Shown here one piece after another: positions 10,756 through 22,770 of a DNA stretch of 64,000 nt. Position 1 is the stretch's first letter; each line of letters opens with the position of its first letter. The stretch is from assembly GCA_009760855.2 (NCBI GenBank), contig WPIO01000034.1, forward strand, positions 984,501 to 1,048,500, given 5' to 3'. The notes below the pieces were generated by a model. That model was not told the origin of the DNA, made no database searches, and saw only the letters and a list, made by a program, of their open reading frames with translations. Position numbers and translations under genes: made by a program. Source of the DNA: Cristatella mucedo. Its lineage: Eukaryota; Bryozoa; Phylactolaemata; Cristatellidae.

Positions 10756-12633
10756 AATGACTCTGTGCATCAGATGGGCACTAACCATGTTCCACGCAAG
10801 TAGCAGAACGCAAAGGCAGCAGGATGGTGACATAATTTCGCCTGACAGGGATTAAAGGCCACCCTTTTCAGGAAGGGACTCGTCCACCCACACAGTAGGT
10901 GTGGGCACACTATTTTGCTAGCACGCAGTACATATTACAGAGCTGCTGGGACACCGGGACTTCGTCAAACTAGCTGTTACAACCGACACAGAAGAACAAG
11001 CCTTGGCAGCCACAGCTGGTCCAGCCGGACGGGACACCTGAGGTAATGAACACATTATTAGGAAATTAATTCAAAGCAGAAAATACTGCCTTTCTCGCCG
11101 TACTATCCTAATGATCTCTGGTTCTTCCACCTAGAAGCTCAGTTCTAATTGCCCCGTACCACCGAGGAACTGACAAAATTTGATTATCTGTAGGAATCTT
11201 CGTACGACTTCTCTGCCACCGAGTCCGTGATATTTTTCGCCGACTGGCTGTACCACCTACTCTATTTCAAGCTAAATTTTTCCTGACTAAGCCACAGAAT
11301 TTATTTATTATTATAATTATTATTATAGCATTTAATAGTACCAAAATAAATCGTGTGTGGCACCGAGCTGCTATTAAGAGGCTATTACGCTATTATTATA
11401 ATTATGCTATTACGATTTTTGCATTCGTTTTCGCCCCTGATGCAGAGCTCGATCCTTTCATGGACCGAATGATCTCACGGATGGGAAAGCTTCTCTACCG
11501 GCGACCATGGTCAATTCTCTCTACCGGCGGCCATTGGTCGATTCTCTCTCTACCGGCGGCCATTGGTCGATTCTCTCTCCCGGCCAAAAACGCTCGGTGT
11601 CTGTGAGCGATAATCTGGCCACGTCCATTCATGCTAATGTATGCACCGATTTCGTCAAAGGTCTGTTTGACCAACCAACTGCTCGGCGGCCCATGCCGAA
11701 CGAGTGTGCACCTGGCGAGGCACCTTCTTATGTTGTGGACATAAACGGCAAGGAGGACACTGTCACTATAAGCAGATGCCTACCTTGATGCCTGTCAACC
11801 GGCCAAGCTACACACTGGCGGATGTTGCCTTTCCCAGGACCCCAGCACTAATGCGGCGCCCGAAGGAAGCCGATGCCAGCAGTCTTCGATTTGTGCCGGC
11901 ATCGTTTCGCCGACAACCTGCGCTAATTCTTTTCCCTCGGTCTATGTTTGCTTTTTTCCATTTCTTTCTTGGAAGCACCAACACTAGGGCAAGGCTGGCT
12001 GTTGGGTCTCAGTCACTAAAACGTAGGTCAACTGATGCGCTTGCAATGCAAATAACCTTAAACCGTTATTGATTCAGATTTTGATAGTAAACTGGCTCGA
12101 GAGCATGGGTGGGTAGTGATTCAAAATTAAAATATCTTGTCAAAACCTACTTCCGGCATGAAAACTCTAAGCAGTAACTTTCCTACCAACTTAGCAACTT
12201 TTAAAAGAAGCTGAACTTTGGGCCAAAGCACTCTCTTGTTGTTGAGGTTCAAACAGCCACCGAAGATGTTAGGAGTAAGAGTATTTTATGTGTAATCTTA
12301 ACATAAGCCTTGACTAACTACGTATTGAGTAGCTTCACTGTGTGCATTAAACTGGCGAGTGATTTGCTTAGCTACGTCCGTTAAGGACTTGGCCACCATG
12401 CGATCCAATAATTTTTTTACAACTCACCAAGACTGAAAAAGTGGAGCTCATAACGCGAGCTCTCTTGAGTTCGTTCGCTAATGAAATCAGAGCAGTGCTT
12501 TTGCAGCCCCTGAATACTTATTGTGTTCCGAACGATAAAACCCGAAGTGAAATTCGAGTGCGGCTTCCTGTTATCGGGCAGCGCCACGAATCACAAAAGC
12601 CAGCTACAGCAGAAGACTGCGCCTTCCCAGCAC
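10756..12633. other. Non-coding stretch with a small tandem repeat
   Basis: No gene was recognised. At 11492-11580, three imperfect ~30-bp units each contain ctctaccggcg(g/a)ccat(t)ggtc. An AT-rich run with tattatta blocks is at 11285-11410. The short open frames at 11.35-12.07 kb lack any recognisable motif. Confidence 0.4.
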
Positions 12634-12697
12634 ACGATTGCTATCTATGTGGTAATCAATTGACGACGATTGCTATCTATGTGGTAATCAATTAACG
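12634..12697. repeat. Tandem duplication of 32 bp
   Basis: Two adjacent copies of a 32-bp unit beginning acgattgctatctatgtgg; they differ at one or two positions near the end. Confidence 0.9.
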
Positions 12698-12714
12698 ATC
12701 CACAATCCCTTCTT

Positions 12715-12845
12715 GACCTTCAGCTGTGTCCATTTCCGGGTTCTTTTTCCGGTGATTTTTAGGGCAAACGCTTGTTTTCAAAATGTTTTCCTCCTGGCTT
12801 CAGCAGCTTGGTAAAATACTTTTGCCTGTCATCAACTTTAGTAGC
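12715..12845. repeat. Dispersed repeat R1, copy 1
   Basis: Shares an ordered series of blocks with 15145-15265: tatttccg/catttccg, agggcaaa, cttgttttc/cttgtttttc, agcttggt(a/g)aaatactttt. Overall divergence is moderate; the family is unknown. Confidence 0.5.
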
Positions 12846-13116
12846 TGATTATGGAATGAAAGCAATCCGAAAAGCACTCCGTGCTGACCCGGAATATATG
12901 GGAGGAGTAATTATGCAGTGTAGCTTTTCTTTTAGCGTCAAGTCAAGGAGTGTTGTGACTTTAGTGAGGATTGAGTTTTGGCATTTTTAAGAATACAGTG
13001 CAATAGCACTGTCTCCAAAGGATTCGAGGTCGTTTTCAAGGCACTGACTACATGACATCTTGGATCAGAAGTGGGAACGGCGCTCGGCTCTGTGGTCACT
13101 ATATCGGTCACTATAT

Positions 13117-13117
<1 letters not shown>

Positions 13118-13171
<54 letters not shown>

Positions 13172-13180
13172 TATATATAT
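13118..13180. repeat. (TA)n microsatellite
   Basis: About 60 bp of TA, flanked on both sides by direct copies of ggtcactatat (near 13094, 13106 and 13181). Confidence 0.95.
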
Positions 13181-13345
13181 GGTCACTATATAGCGACTCC
13201 ATTCAGGTTGCCTCACATATTCCGGCACCGTTCGGAATTCCGCACTGAAATGTTTCTGTGCAACTGGCCGTTGTTGGTGGCCGAAGACTTAGTCACTTAT
13301 GCAGAAGCCCCGAATGGAGCAGTCAGGTTCTCAGCGAGCAGAGAT

Positions 13346-13505
13346 GGCACAGTTAGGCTGTTGCTTTTCGCGACCTCAGCTCCGAGGTCATGCGTTTGTA
13401 TCCTGCGGTGGGCGATCCTTTATCGCCGCTGCAAGTGGTCGTGATCGCTGAAAAGGCTCTTCTGTCGCTATAAAAAAGAAGCTGTTATATCAGCTAGTAT
13501 TGGTT
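13346..13505 (+). mobile_element. SINE family B (tRNA-like head), copy 1
   Basis: The head ggctgttgcttttcgcgacc followed by a B-box-like segment (gtttgtatcctgcggtggg) matches 26484-26655 (+), 18971-19117 (-) and 40858-41023 (-). The body has ccgctgcaagtgg and the 3' part ggctcttctgtcgctat. The tail differs from the LINE tail. No intact tRNA fold is implied. Confidence 0.7.
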
Positions 13506-13951
13506 TGCTTATTTCTGGACTCGGCTTTGGGAATTTTGACTCTGTCCAACGCGTCTCAAGATTACAGTGGATGCTCGCTCTAATGACTTCGTTGAGTGTT
13601 CCTTCTTCCCATCTGGGATCAATGCTTAATCTGGTTTACCGTTACTATTCCTTCGTATGTGTAACATAGCATTGGCCTCCCCCAGAAACGTCGCTCAGAA
13701 TGCACTTATACAGAGAAAATTATTACTTTGGTTTGGAATTCGTGACTGGGTTTATGCAAAACTCGATGGAGGTGCATTTCTTACTCACCTCAAGCTGTTA
13801 TCGTTATCTCATAGGGAGAGCCAAGTCGAACCTGTGAACCAACGTGAAATAGCGAGGGCAGTGCTTGCTATTCTGACTTCATATTTGCGTAACCTCTTCG
13901 CATGCAGGCTTTTTGTTCATTCTCAAGTTTTGAATAATCAGCACGAGTTCG

Positions 13952-14031
13952 GCAGAGCTTCCGGATGTGGGCAGAGTTTCCGGGTGTGGGCAGAGCTTCT
14001 GGTTGTGGGCAGAGTTCCCGGATGCGGTAAG
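13952..14031. repeat. 20-bp x 4 minisatellite
   Basis: Four adjacent 20-bp units based on gcagagcttccggatgtggg, each with 1-3 substitutions. Confidence 0.92.
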
Positions 14032-14547
14032 ATGCATTGTTACTGCTGGTACAATAACGTGCTTGTGTCCATAAGGAATTTGTTAATTGCGACCTATAAG
14101 GTCACAAGCCGTGGTAAATGTAGGTGGTCGCCTTGGGCAGCATTCGCTGGCTCTGGCACCTCCTTACTTTTGGCCTGAGGTCAACGACCCTGCTTTTGCT
14201 GACGGTTATAGTGCCCTGCTACTGCTGACAGAAGTGAGGTTTTTCAACGAGAAAGCCACAGGACAGTGCTGCAGCTCGACCTTGCGAGTTCCGCAGTGTC
14301 GGCCTTAACCACTTGGTGCTGCTGCCTTCGTTGTCGTCCTCAACGTGCTCCTTCGATGATGGATTTGCTCCGTACAATGGGAAATCTTTACTACTGCAGT
14401 GTGCATCGATTTGTTGACTGCTGTCCGCCAAGACCGTGCAATAAAGTTGCAATCTGTTTTGCTGCTGTTGGCGGCATCTGACTGTACCGTGCCTATCCCT
14501 AACCACCCGGCACGTGCCACACGATGCAGCATGTACTACGACATCTC

Positions 14548-14815
14548 AATAATAATAATAATAATGCACTTGATAAAGCGCCCTCAGAGAACTTAATCTC
14601 TCTCTAGGCGCTTTACATTTGCTGTAAAGTGAAATGCAATTGAATGGTAAGTAAAATCATGCTTGAAAAACAAACGAGATGAATAATATGGTTAGGGGTG
14701 ACATGCACAGGGTCAGCATGCAAATGTGATTAGTGGCAGCATGCACAGTGTCAGCACGCATAAGCACATCAAGGACGAATCACAGGGACCCACTGAATGC
14801 TGTCCTGTCAATGAA
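14548..14815 (-). mobile_element. LINE 3' end, 5' truncated
   Basis: On the minus strand the sequence ends in (TTA)n preceded by the conserved hairpin tail (on plus: taaagcgccctcagagaact ... aggcgctttac). Upstream is the shared 3' UTR with ggttaggggtgacatgcaca and cagtgtcagcacgcataagc. Similar segments occur at 21.74, 26.9, 43.4 and 59.5 kb. Confidence 0.85.
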
Positions 14816-16608
14816 GTGAATGCACACAGTTGTAACACTGCCAGTGAAAATCTGTACTTAAAGCGTACGGGAAACTCAACTTTGACGTACATGACAGCCG
14901 CTTAGCTGGCCGAGGAAGATAGAAATGACATCGTCACAGCCCAACGGCTTGTAGAGAGAGCCACAGTCGGAACACAACCAAGATAGTCGACGAGGCTGAT
15001 CAAACGCTGAGTGTTAATGCCTACTGAGCACTATATGGAGTAATAATATAGAAGAATTGGTGTGTGTTGTCCCTGCACGCAAGTACCTATTTACGGGACA
15101 ACTAAACACGGATCCAGAATTCACTCTTTGATTCACCCTTTCACTCACTTTGATCTTCGTCAGTTTCTATTTCCGAGTTTTTGGGGATTATTAGGGCAAA
15201 GCAGCTTGTTTTTCAATTTTTTCTTCCCAGATACAAAAGCTTGGTGAAATACTTTTGTTTTAGCTTTAGAGTCTCTTCTTTGCAAGTATTGTCATATTTA
15301 AACCGTTGTGTCACATGTAGAAGATACATAAGAATCAGTTCTGTATGTGTGCTTCCTGAACAGATGGCAGATGCACTCGGTTATCTCAGCTAGTCAGTTC
15401 CAGACTCTACCACGATAAGCGAATTTCCGAAAAGGAGGATTTTTAATTCTAAATAAAATATTTTCGTAGTCCCCCTGTACATGAAATGTTTAGACACTAT
15501 TTCACTCATACTAGTATATGTATTAGACAAAATAAGAGAATATATGACATACTTGACGCTACAAATGTCATGTTGTTATTATTGCATATTGAATTACACT
15601 AGTTTAGCCAATCCATTAACAGCAGTCTCTGATTGGATTGCTTCACCACACCCTTTTTTAAAGAAGTTTTTGCCCACACATTGAGTGGTCGAGCGGCTGC
15701 ACCGGCTGCGTTGAAAGATTTGCTGGGGTGCTCAAGTGCATAGGCCTACATGAGCGATAATTGACTTGGACAACCGAGCGCGCCCTGCATGACTTTCACT
15801 ATACCAATCAACCTTTTTAATGAATATATTAAAAAAACTCGATAGAGTTAAGCCACGAGTGTCAAATCGTGAATTGGCGAGGGATGACAAAATCCGCTGC
15901 ATGTTTCAGGTTTTTTATTTTTTTGCAGTAAGTTAGCTTACGCTTAAGTATTGGAGAATGGGTTTGTGTTCCTCTAGTTTTAGATAACTCAGTTACTTAG
16001 TATAAGTTTGGGCAAGCTTGTTCATTGTCCATAGAGGACATGTGGAGGCTGAGACTGGTACACCAGTTCAGCTATGTATATAAGAGAGCCGAGCCAAGGC
16101 AGGCATCGTGGATCAGTGTGAGAATTATTCAAGATATTATGCAAGAGGAAGATATCGGCTCAATATCCTTCGATCATTCGAGAGCCACGGCAGCTCCTTT
16201 AGCTAAGGAAACTCACTGCCGGACCTCTTGGATTTGCTAACCAACCTTTTAGCCATATTCTGTATATTCATCAGTAGCTGTGGAGTTTTTTATGGCTTCT
16301 TTTCTAGTACTATGAATGCCAGCAGTAAGTCTAAACACAACCACTGAGCTATCAAGATCTTTAGCCAGTCGCTGTGTATGTCAGCTCTAATCTTAGGCAG
16401 CGATCGAACGCGATGGCTAGCTATTGAGTTGTTTCTTGGATTATAAATTGTTGACATCAAGGCGTTATCAATGATGGCATCCAGATTACGAAAATTAGAT
16501 GACATCCACGATTGAATTTCTGTAATCTAATTATTTAATTTCTCGGTCACTGCAGCTGATTAGAATTGTTTAAATGATAAGCTTAAATATATGTAGTCAC
16601 TATTACAG
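14816..16608. other. Non-coding stretch containing R1 copy 2
   Basis: No gene is supported. R1 copy 2 spans about 15145-15265. An open stretch at 16025-16118 is bounded by a possible acceptor (tccatag) and donor (gtgaga), but its phase does not fit the next exon-like block and it was not accepted as an exon. Confidence 0.4.
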
Positions 16609-16755
16609 AAATCGAAGAGAACTAAAACTTGTTCAAGGCAATACAGAAGTTGCAAAGGATGCACGTGAGGCGGTAATTGATTGCATGCATGGCGTTTGCA
16701 ACCATATGCAAGGAAAGGGAAAAAATCACGCTAGCATAGCAAATGAAGACGCTAT
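16609..16755 (+). CDS. Possible isolated exon of unknown gene
   Basis: A 147-nt block lies between an acceptor-like tattacag and a donor gtgaga. In one frame it is open: one leading base, then NRRELKLVQGNTEVAKDARE and onward, and it leaves two trailing bases. I could not find phase-compatible partner exons within several kb on either side. The peptide has no recognised domain. It may be chance or part of a weakly spliced gene; if it belongs to the gene at 0-8 kb, at least one connecting exon is missing. Confidence 0.22.
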
Positions 16756-16819
16756 GTGAGAACAATACCCGTAGCTTCTTTTTAAATTTCGCAGATTGAG
16801 AGAATTTCGTAAAGTCAGA

Positions 16820-16935
16820 GTGATTTCCAGGCTTTATGGAGCATGCGAACTAAAGCACGGTGTGCAAAGGGTGTGTAGTCGGTTAAGGGAACAGCTAAAC
16901 GGCTCGAATCCGAAGAGCGAGAGGTAACGACGTAT
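16820..16935 (-). mobile_element. Short degraded LINE C-terminus/3' fragment
   Basis: Phrases such as tttccaggctttatggagca and tcgaatccgaagagcgagagg match the LINE at 21.98-22.09 kb. It is highly diverged and truncated on both sides. Confidence 0.55.
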
Positions 16936-17660
16936 CTACGGTTTTTGTTGGTCGAACCCCCTTTGGGTAGTCCTTTTGACATAGCATTACACTTTTCAGA
17001 GTTTCTTGCCAAAATGATGCTGTGTGACAAGCCTTTGTTAATTCACAGAGATTTCAGCATTCACGTGGCTGCAAAGTCAGGTGTGCTCATTTCTGAACGC
17101 ACTGGTGGGCAGTTTCAGCTTGGTCAAACGCGTCTGTCATGCAGCTCATATTGGCGGCCTTATTGTCGATCTCACTGTCACAGCGGATTCACTCCAGTGA
17201 CCTCGTTGTATAGCCGCCGTTCGCATTCCTTCGTGTGTGCAGCATAGCATCGGCTTCGCTCAGAGGCGGGGTATTGAAAGCAGAGTTCGCTCAGAGAAAC
17301 TCGCGATTTTTGCACGTGGCGCAAAAAATTTTCTCCACTATCGACGAAGTGACGCCATTATTGCGTGCTGCTCGACATGCGGAATTTTCCAGTGTTACTA
17401 GCTCATGTGAGAAGAGGTTTCTTAGAACCGCGGATTGCTCTTTCTCGAATCGACGTCCGTCGCCGTCCTCGGATCCTGCTGCGGGTCGCTTTGTTCAATT
17501 CAACTGCGTCACAGTCTTTGACTTTTTCTTCAGATGGGCTGCTCCGTCTTACTGCATTAAAAATTAAAATAACAAGCTTTTACTCTAAATGGAGGCCGCT
17601 GGCGCAAATGCTACTGAACAGGAATTGCCGGATATGACATGCACACACATAACGACGTTA
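16936..17660. other. No feature recognised
   Basis: Mixed-composition sequence with only short unconvincing open frames. A weak similarity between 13640-13690 and 17215-17265 (attccttcgtgtgtg ... agcatagcatcggc) suggests an old dispersed repeat. Confidence 0.3.
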
Positions 17661-18090
17661 TGCCGCTGGCCGCTCGTCGCTGGCTATGGGTCACATGAAT
17701 GGGTCACATTCGGACTCGCTCGGATGTGGGCACGATAGCCAAGCTAGCTACCGTGCTATCGGTCCGCCTTTGCTGCCGCTAGCCGTGCCTGAGCTGAGCA
17801 GCTCCTGGCGAGGCGGGCGCCTAGCGGCGGCGGTACGACGGCGGTGGCGGTACGGCGGCGGCGGCGGCGGTACGGCGGCGGCGGCGGTACGGCGGCGGCG
17901 GCGGTCGTAACTCGAGCCCCGCCGGAGGCACGCAGCGATCGGCATTTCGAGGGCCGCTGCAGCTGAGGTCCCGAGCCGACGAAATCCGAGCTTCGGCAGC
18001 TCGCCGCCATTGTCCTTCAGCTTCAAAGGCTGAGGCCCTCGCCGGGTCGGCGGTCGCGGCCCGACGACCCGGCGGCGCGAGCTAATGAGC
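17660..18090. other. GC-rich block with (GGC)n/GGCGGTAC repeats
   Basis: CpG-rich island-like sequence whose core, 17826-17908, is built of GGC runs punctuated by GGTAC. Open frames in it (poly Ala/Arg/Pro/Gly) come from the repeat. It could be a promoter or a GC-rich satellite; no gene can be attached to it. Confidence 0.45.
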
Positions 18091-18794
18091 GGTCAAATGT
18101 ATATCCAGATGCTTTACTTATGCCGTAGAGCTCGACCCCTCGGTCCTCGGTCGCAAAATGCGGGCGCGTTTGACCCCTAGGTCAAGCCAGGTGGGGAGTC
18201 CCGATTGGTTACGACAGATTTGCTTCTACGATCGAATGGACCTTCGGCTTCACACAGTCGCTTTAAAGAGTAGCCAAGTAAATGGGAAAGAAAACTAATA
18301 CACTGGCTTTAGAAACGCACGAATGCATTTGTACAAGTAGTGGCTGTGGTCAAGCAAACGCTGAATATTCTTGAGCGTGAGCCTCAAGCGTGTTTCAAAT
18401 GACCGAGAATTACACGTGACAATGATATCTGGCTTCCGTCAATCGTAGCTCAGCTTGGACGCATTTTTTCACCTTTGCAGTCACAAGTGCGTTTCAATAG
18501 AATCTCATGAACAATACGCGTGGAAATTTTAGCTGCTCGTAACGCCAGTGAGCTTCCTCGAGAATGCACGCCAGTCGTCGCGACTTTCTAGCTTCTGCTT
18601 AAAATGCCACAGACTAATCGACGGTCGTAGGTAGTTTCAGAAAGCTTTCTATTTCTCCGTCGAAGTTTTTTTTTATTTGCGTAAAGAGCGCGTGCACACG
18701 GACCAGCTTCTCTGCTGCGGCTTCTGGTGCTTCTTAAAGCTTTAACTGTGCTTTACCATCTTTGACTGACGCATGCATTAATAGAAATACTAGC
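18091..18794. other. No feature recognised
   Basis: Ordinary non-coding sequence between a GC-rich block and an AT-rich satellite. Confidence 0.3.
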
Positions 18795-18958
18795 TGATAA
18801 ACACTAAAAATAAACAATAAATAATAATAAATATAATATAAGAATAATGTGGTATAATATAGTGTATAATATATAATATAATATAATATAATATAATATA
18901 ATATATAAAAATATAATAAATAATAATAATAATATATAAATAAATAATACTAAAAAAA
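18795..18958. repeat. AT-rich simple repeat, (TATAA)n-like
   Basis: Almost pure A/T, with a run of ataat/tataa pentamers around 18860-18905 and taat/aata elsewhere. Confidence 0.9.
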
Positions 18959-18970
18959 TACCATCTGATT

Positions 18971-19117
18971 TAACAGCCTATTTCGTTGGGCGACAGTAGA
19001 GCCTCGATGGCTATGACCACCGCTTGTAGCGACAATAAGGAACCGCCCACGACAGGATTTGAACCCTCGACCTCAGGTTCAAGGTCATGAAAAGCAACCT
19101 GTTTACCTAGCGTGAGC
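18971..19117 (-). mobile_element. SINE family B, copy 2
   Basis: Reverse-strand copy: gcgacagtagagcc ... ccaccgcttgtagcgac ... ggatttgaaccctcgacc ... gaaaagcaacctg. The B-box (ggttcaaatcc in sense) is the best preserved in this window. Confidence 0.75.
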
Positions 19118-21055
19118 TGTCACGTCGCATCCCGGCCTGACGTAAAAACCAGGAAGACTAAATGGCCGGGATGGGCAGCACGCAGTGAAGGAGCATCGTT
19201 TGCCACGAAACTGCTGATTAAATTTTTCCCACAAAGCAAGCCAAAAGTTCCAACGAAACCAGTCGTTCGGCTCTGTAAAGCTCGCGTCCGGCGGACTACT
19301 GCGGAGATTGTGCATTCAGCGCTGATCCCTAAACGCTTTAAGGAAAACGCAACTATTTTACGCCGGCGAGTGTTTCGTAGTAAAAAAAATGTATGCGTTT
19401 GGCGTATCCAGGCGTATCCACGAGTAGAGATGAGTTCGCACACTTCACACGATTTCTCATGTGGCCGCTACGGCGTTGTAGACAGAAGAGAAGAGCAGAA
19501 GAAGACCAGAAGGGTACCGCGCCAGTCGTAGACAGCCAAAGGCCTGAAGAGGCCTGAATAAAGGGAACTTCGCAAATCGAGGCGCATTATGGCAAACGCA
19601 AAAGACTGTTTGGGCTACCATAAAGATTTTCTAAGCAGTCCATGATTTAGTAAATGTTTCACTAGTGAAAGAAGGCTGACAACAGAGGATGCAATGTGAG
19701 TGTCCAATACATAACCACCTTCTGACAGCTCACCGAGACCTCACTAGCCCAGGTCGCCGGAGAGTGATTGTAGGAGTCAGATGTCATAAATTAGATGAAC
19801 CGATCTTGAGTGAAGTCGTTTGTTTATACTTCCTGGTAAAACCAGCAACTCCCATAGATATTCGCTGGCTCAATGGTCATGCGGCTTCAAGAAGTTGTGG
19901 CCATCTCTAAACGTGAATGTGTTCGATGCAGGCAACAAGAGAATAAAGTAAGTTGGTTGCTTAGCAATGCTTCATAAGTAGTGGAGGGCATCAGAAGGAT
20001 AGGCGGAGCTGAATGATTAAGCCATTAACCTAGCGGAAACTACCCATCTATTTAGCTTCCAAAATCAGGCGTGCCATACCAAGCCGCATTAGAAAAACCG
20101 ATCGATTGCAGTGTGCCGTGACCCGAAGAAGTTCGCCTTGGGAGAGAAGTGAACAAGCAAACTTTGGTCAGTGGCAGCGGACCAATGGCTTAGGTATCAA
20201 GACTTTGGTGGCTCCCACTTCCCTCACAATGCCGGACAGCTTTCAGAGAGCCTACGCTGCTCAGCATTGTTAAGCTCCTTCCTGTCCGGACAAGGCACTA
20301 CCGGTAGCCGAACGTAGTACGAAGCTTATACGGCAGCATTGGCATCATGCCGACAGCTTATTTTTCGACGATTCGATTAAATTAATACGATGCACTCGGT
20401 GACCGGTGCATGACTTCCGGTAAGGCTATGGGCTGCAGCAGGCTGCAGCTCTTAGCATTTTCAACGTTGACCGCTGAGCTCGGGTCGTTATGTGCTCGAT
20501 GATAGCGTGGCTTTGAACTTTCGGCGGGCAATGGCGGGCAATGACGAAAGATTCGCAGGGCACGTGCCTTGAATCGTCTGCAGCGACTGCCAAACACATC
20601 TGCTCGCGTCTGGCAGTCCTCGCCAACGGAGTAGCTGCCACGGTTTGCACCACTTCTGCTCGAGCCTCAATGGTTGTCTATCACGCATCAAATCAACTTC
20701 GTGATCGTAACTGTGGCCCACCGCTCGCTTCGCTCGCTTGCACCAACCCACCTGTCCAACTTCCTTTCTCTTATCCTTGACCACCCAGAGTTCTCTCACA
20801 CCATTACCTCTTCAGACTCCGATCGGCTAACCATTCGTCGCTATAAATTGAAATGGTTTGCTGTCATTTGACCGTTTAGTTCCTGTGAAATTCTTGAAAT
20901 TCTTGATGCTTCAGGCTCCTGTCACCATCAAGACCAATAATTATGTTACCGATCACTATTGTGCATTAAACTGAGCTTTATCTCATTCATCAGCTGACTG
21001 AGGCTTGGAACAAGTATTACTAATGACAAGTCATTTTATAGTGCTGCGAATATAA
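19118..21055. other. Non-coding stretch
   Basis: Contains a 139-codon open frame (19112-19531) of basic, Arg/Lys-rich composition with no recognised motif and no support from splice signals. I see no repeats in the remainder. Confidence 0.35.
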
Positions 21056-21059
21056 TTCA

Positions 21060-21115
21060 CGCGTACAGCGTCCAATGAGAACTTAATCTCTAGCCAGGCG
21101 CTTCAAATATGCCAC
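21060..21115 (-). mobile_element. LINE/SINE tail remnant
   Basis: cagcgtccaatgagaactta followed by atctctagccaggcgcttca is a degraded reverse copy of the hairpin tail. Confidence 0.5.
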
Positions 21116-21739
21116 GGCGCTTGTTCTCACGACCTCCGTCTTCAAATAAATACACCTTGACATTGGTTTGAGGTGAGTATCTTAGCGACTGGGCCAAACC
21201 AGCTCGGCCACGATTGGAAGCCACCTGCTCGCCTTTACTTTACTACCTCTGACATCACGTCACATCCGGGTGTTCTTCGTTTCGTGGCTCGTCCTGGCCA
21301 CGCTGGCCACCCGTACGCATCTGTTGAAAGGAAACTCGCCTGCACCAACTGACTTCGCCAATAAATTGGCAGATGGCTCGTCAGACCTTCTGCAAGCAGT
21401 TGACAGCGGCAGACCGCACCGCTCGTCCGGCCTGGGGCCGCCATTGTTTCCTCCACGCTCCGCACTTTGTTTAATCTTCGCTCTGCCATTGTTTCGCGAC
21501 CTGCTCGGTTTTTTGCTCGTCCTGCTCGGCTAGTGCAGGGTTAACCATGTCAGCCCTTTCGGCTGCTCTCTCCGACAGCTAGCGAACGGCGAGCAGCGAC
21601 TGTGCACCCGCGCGTTCGCGCACGCGTGCACGCGTGCAAACGAAGAGCGCGACACGGCCCAGCGTGGCAGATCTGCATCGTCAGAGTAAAGAAGGTCAAA
21701 GGGCGTAGCACGCCGCGAAGCACGGCTCCGCGGCGGAAG
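21116..21739. other. No gene recognised; moderately GC-rich
   Basis: Open frames at 21235-21533 show no recognised motif. Around 21600-21650 there is an alternating cgcgcgttcgcgcacgcgtg stretch with Z-DNA character. Confidence 0.3.
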
Positions 21740-22770
21740 GCAGCAATGCAATTGAATGGTGAGTAAATTCACGCTTGATAAACAAACAAAAGGAATAACA
21801 TGGTTAGGGGTGACATGCACAGGGTCAGCATGCAAATGTAGTTAGTGGCAGCATGCACAGTGTCAGCACGCACAAGCACATCAAGGACGAATCACAGGGA
21901 CCCACTAAATGCTGTCCTAAATAAGTGTGTTTTTAAGTTCCTTTTAAATGTGGTCAAGTCAGGGGATGTTCTGATGCAGGTCGGGAGGGAGTTCCAGGCT
22001 TTGGGAGCATACGAACTAAATATGCTAGGTCTCCAAAGGATTTAAGGTTTGTACAGGGTATTTGTAGGCTGTTGGATTCCGAAAAGCGAGTGGTACGATG
22101 CTTGGCCTGATGGGGGAGTAGATCTGAAAGATAGGCTGGAGCCAAGGAATAAAGTGACCTAAAAGTGAGCGACAAAACCTTGAAGTCGATCCGCTGCTTG
22201 ACTGGCAGCCAGTGCAGGTCGGCGTGAAGTGGAGTAATGTAGCAACAGCGACGCTCACGACAGACAAGACTAAATGCTGTTCTACATAGGTGTGTTTTAA
22301 AGTTCTTTTTAAATGTCGTCAAGTCAGGGGATGTCGTGACACAAGTCGGGAGGGAGTTCCAGGCTTTGGAACCATACGAACCTTATGCACGGTCTCCAAA
22401 GGATTTGAGGTTGTACGAGGTATTGGTAAACTGTTGGATTCTAAAAAGCGGATGGTGTGCTGCTTGGCCTGGTGGCGGAGTAGATCTAAGAGATAGGCTG
22501 GAGCCAAAGAATGAAGTGACCTAAAAGTGAGCGACAAAAATGTGAAGTCGATGCGTTTATTGAATGGTAGCCAGTGCAGGCTGGCGAGAAGTGGTGTGAT
22601 GTGGCAACTGCAATGCTCACGACAGAGAAGTCTAGCTGCAGAGTTTTACACCAGCTGTAAGCGCCTGATTTCACGTGCCCGTAGGCCAGCAAGCAGTGCA
22701 AAGTGCCCAGAATGAGGTTAAGTTGGCTTATTGCAAATGCATTATTATTATTATTATTATTATTAATATT
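21740..22770 (-). mobile_element. LINE C-terminus plus 3' UTR, with a repeated ~360-bp segment
   Basis: Minus-strand translation gives the C-terminal ORF2 region typical of CR1/L2-like elements (LHWLPVKQRIDFKVLSLTFR, then LYSLAPAYLSDLL). The 3' UTR is at 21740-21900. The block at about 21905-22262 recurs at about 22263-22640 in the same orientation, ~10% diverged. So there is either an internal duplication or a second element inserted head to tail. The right border ends in a (ATT)n run at 22739-22765 of plus polarity, an unexpected position for a minus-strand element. Confidence 0.8.

Noticed and set aside
16025..16118. Exon-like open block with acceptor and gtgaga donor
   Set aside because: The acceptor lacks a good pyrimidine tract and the phase fits neither the preceding exons nor the block at 16609.
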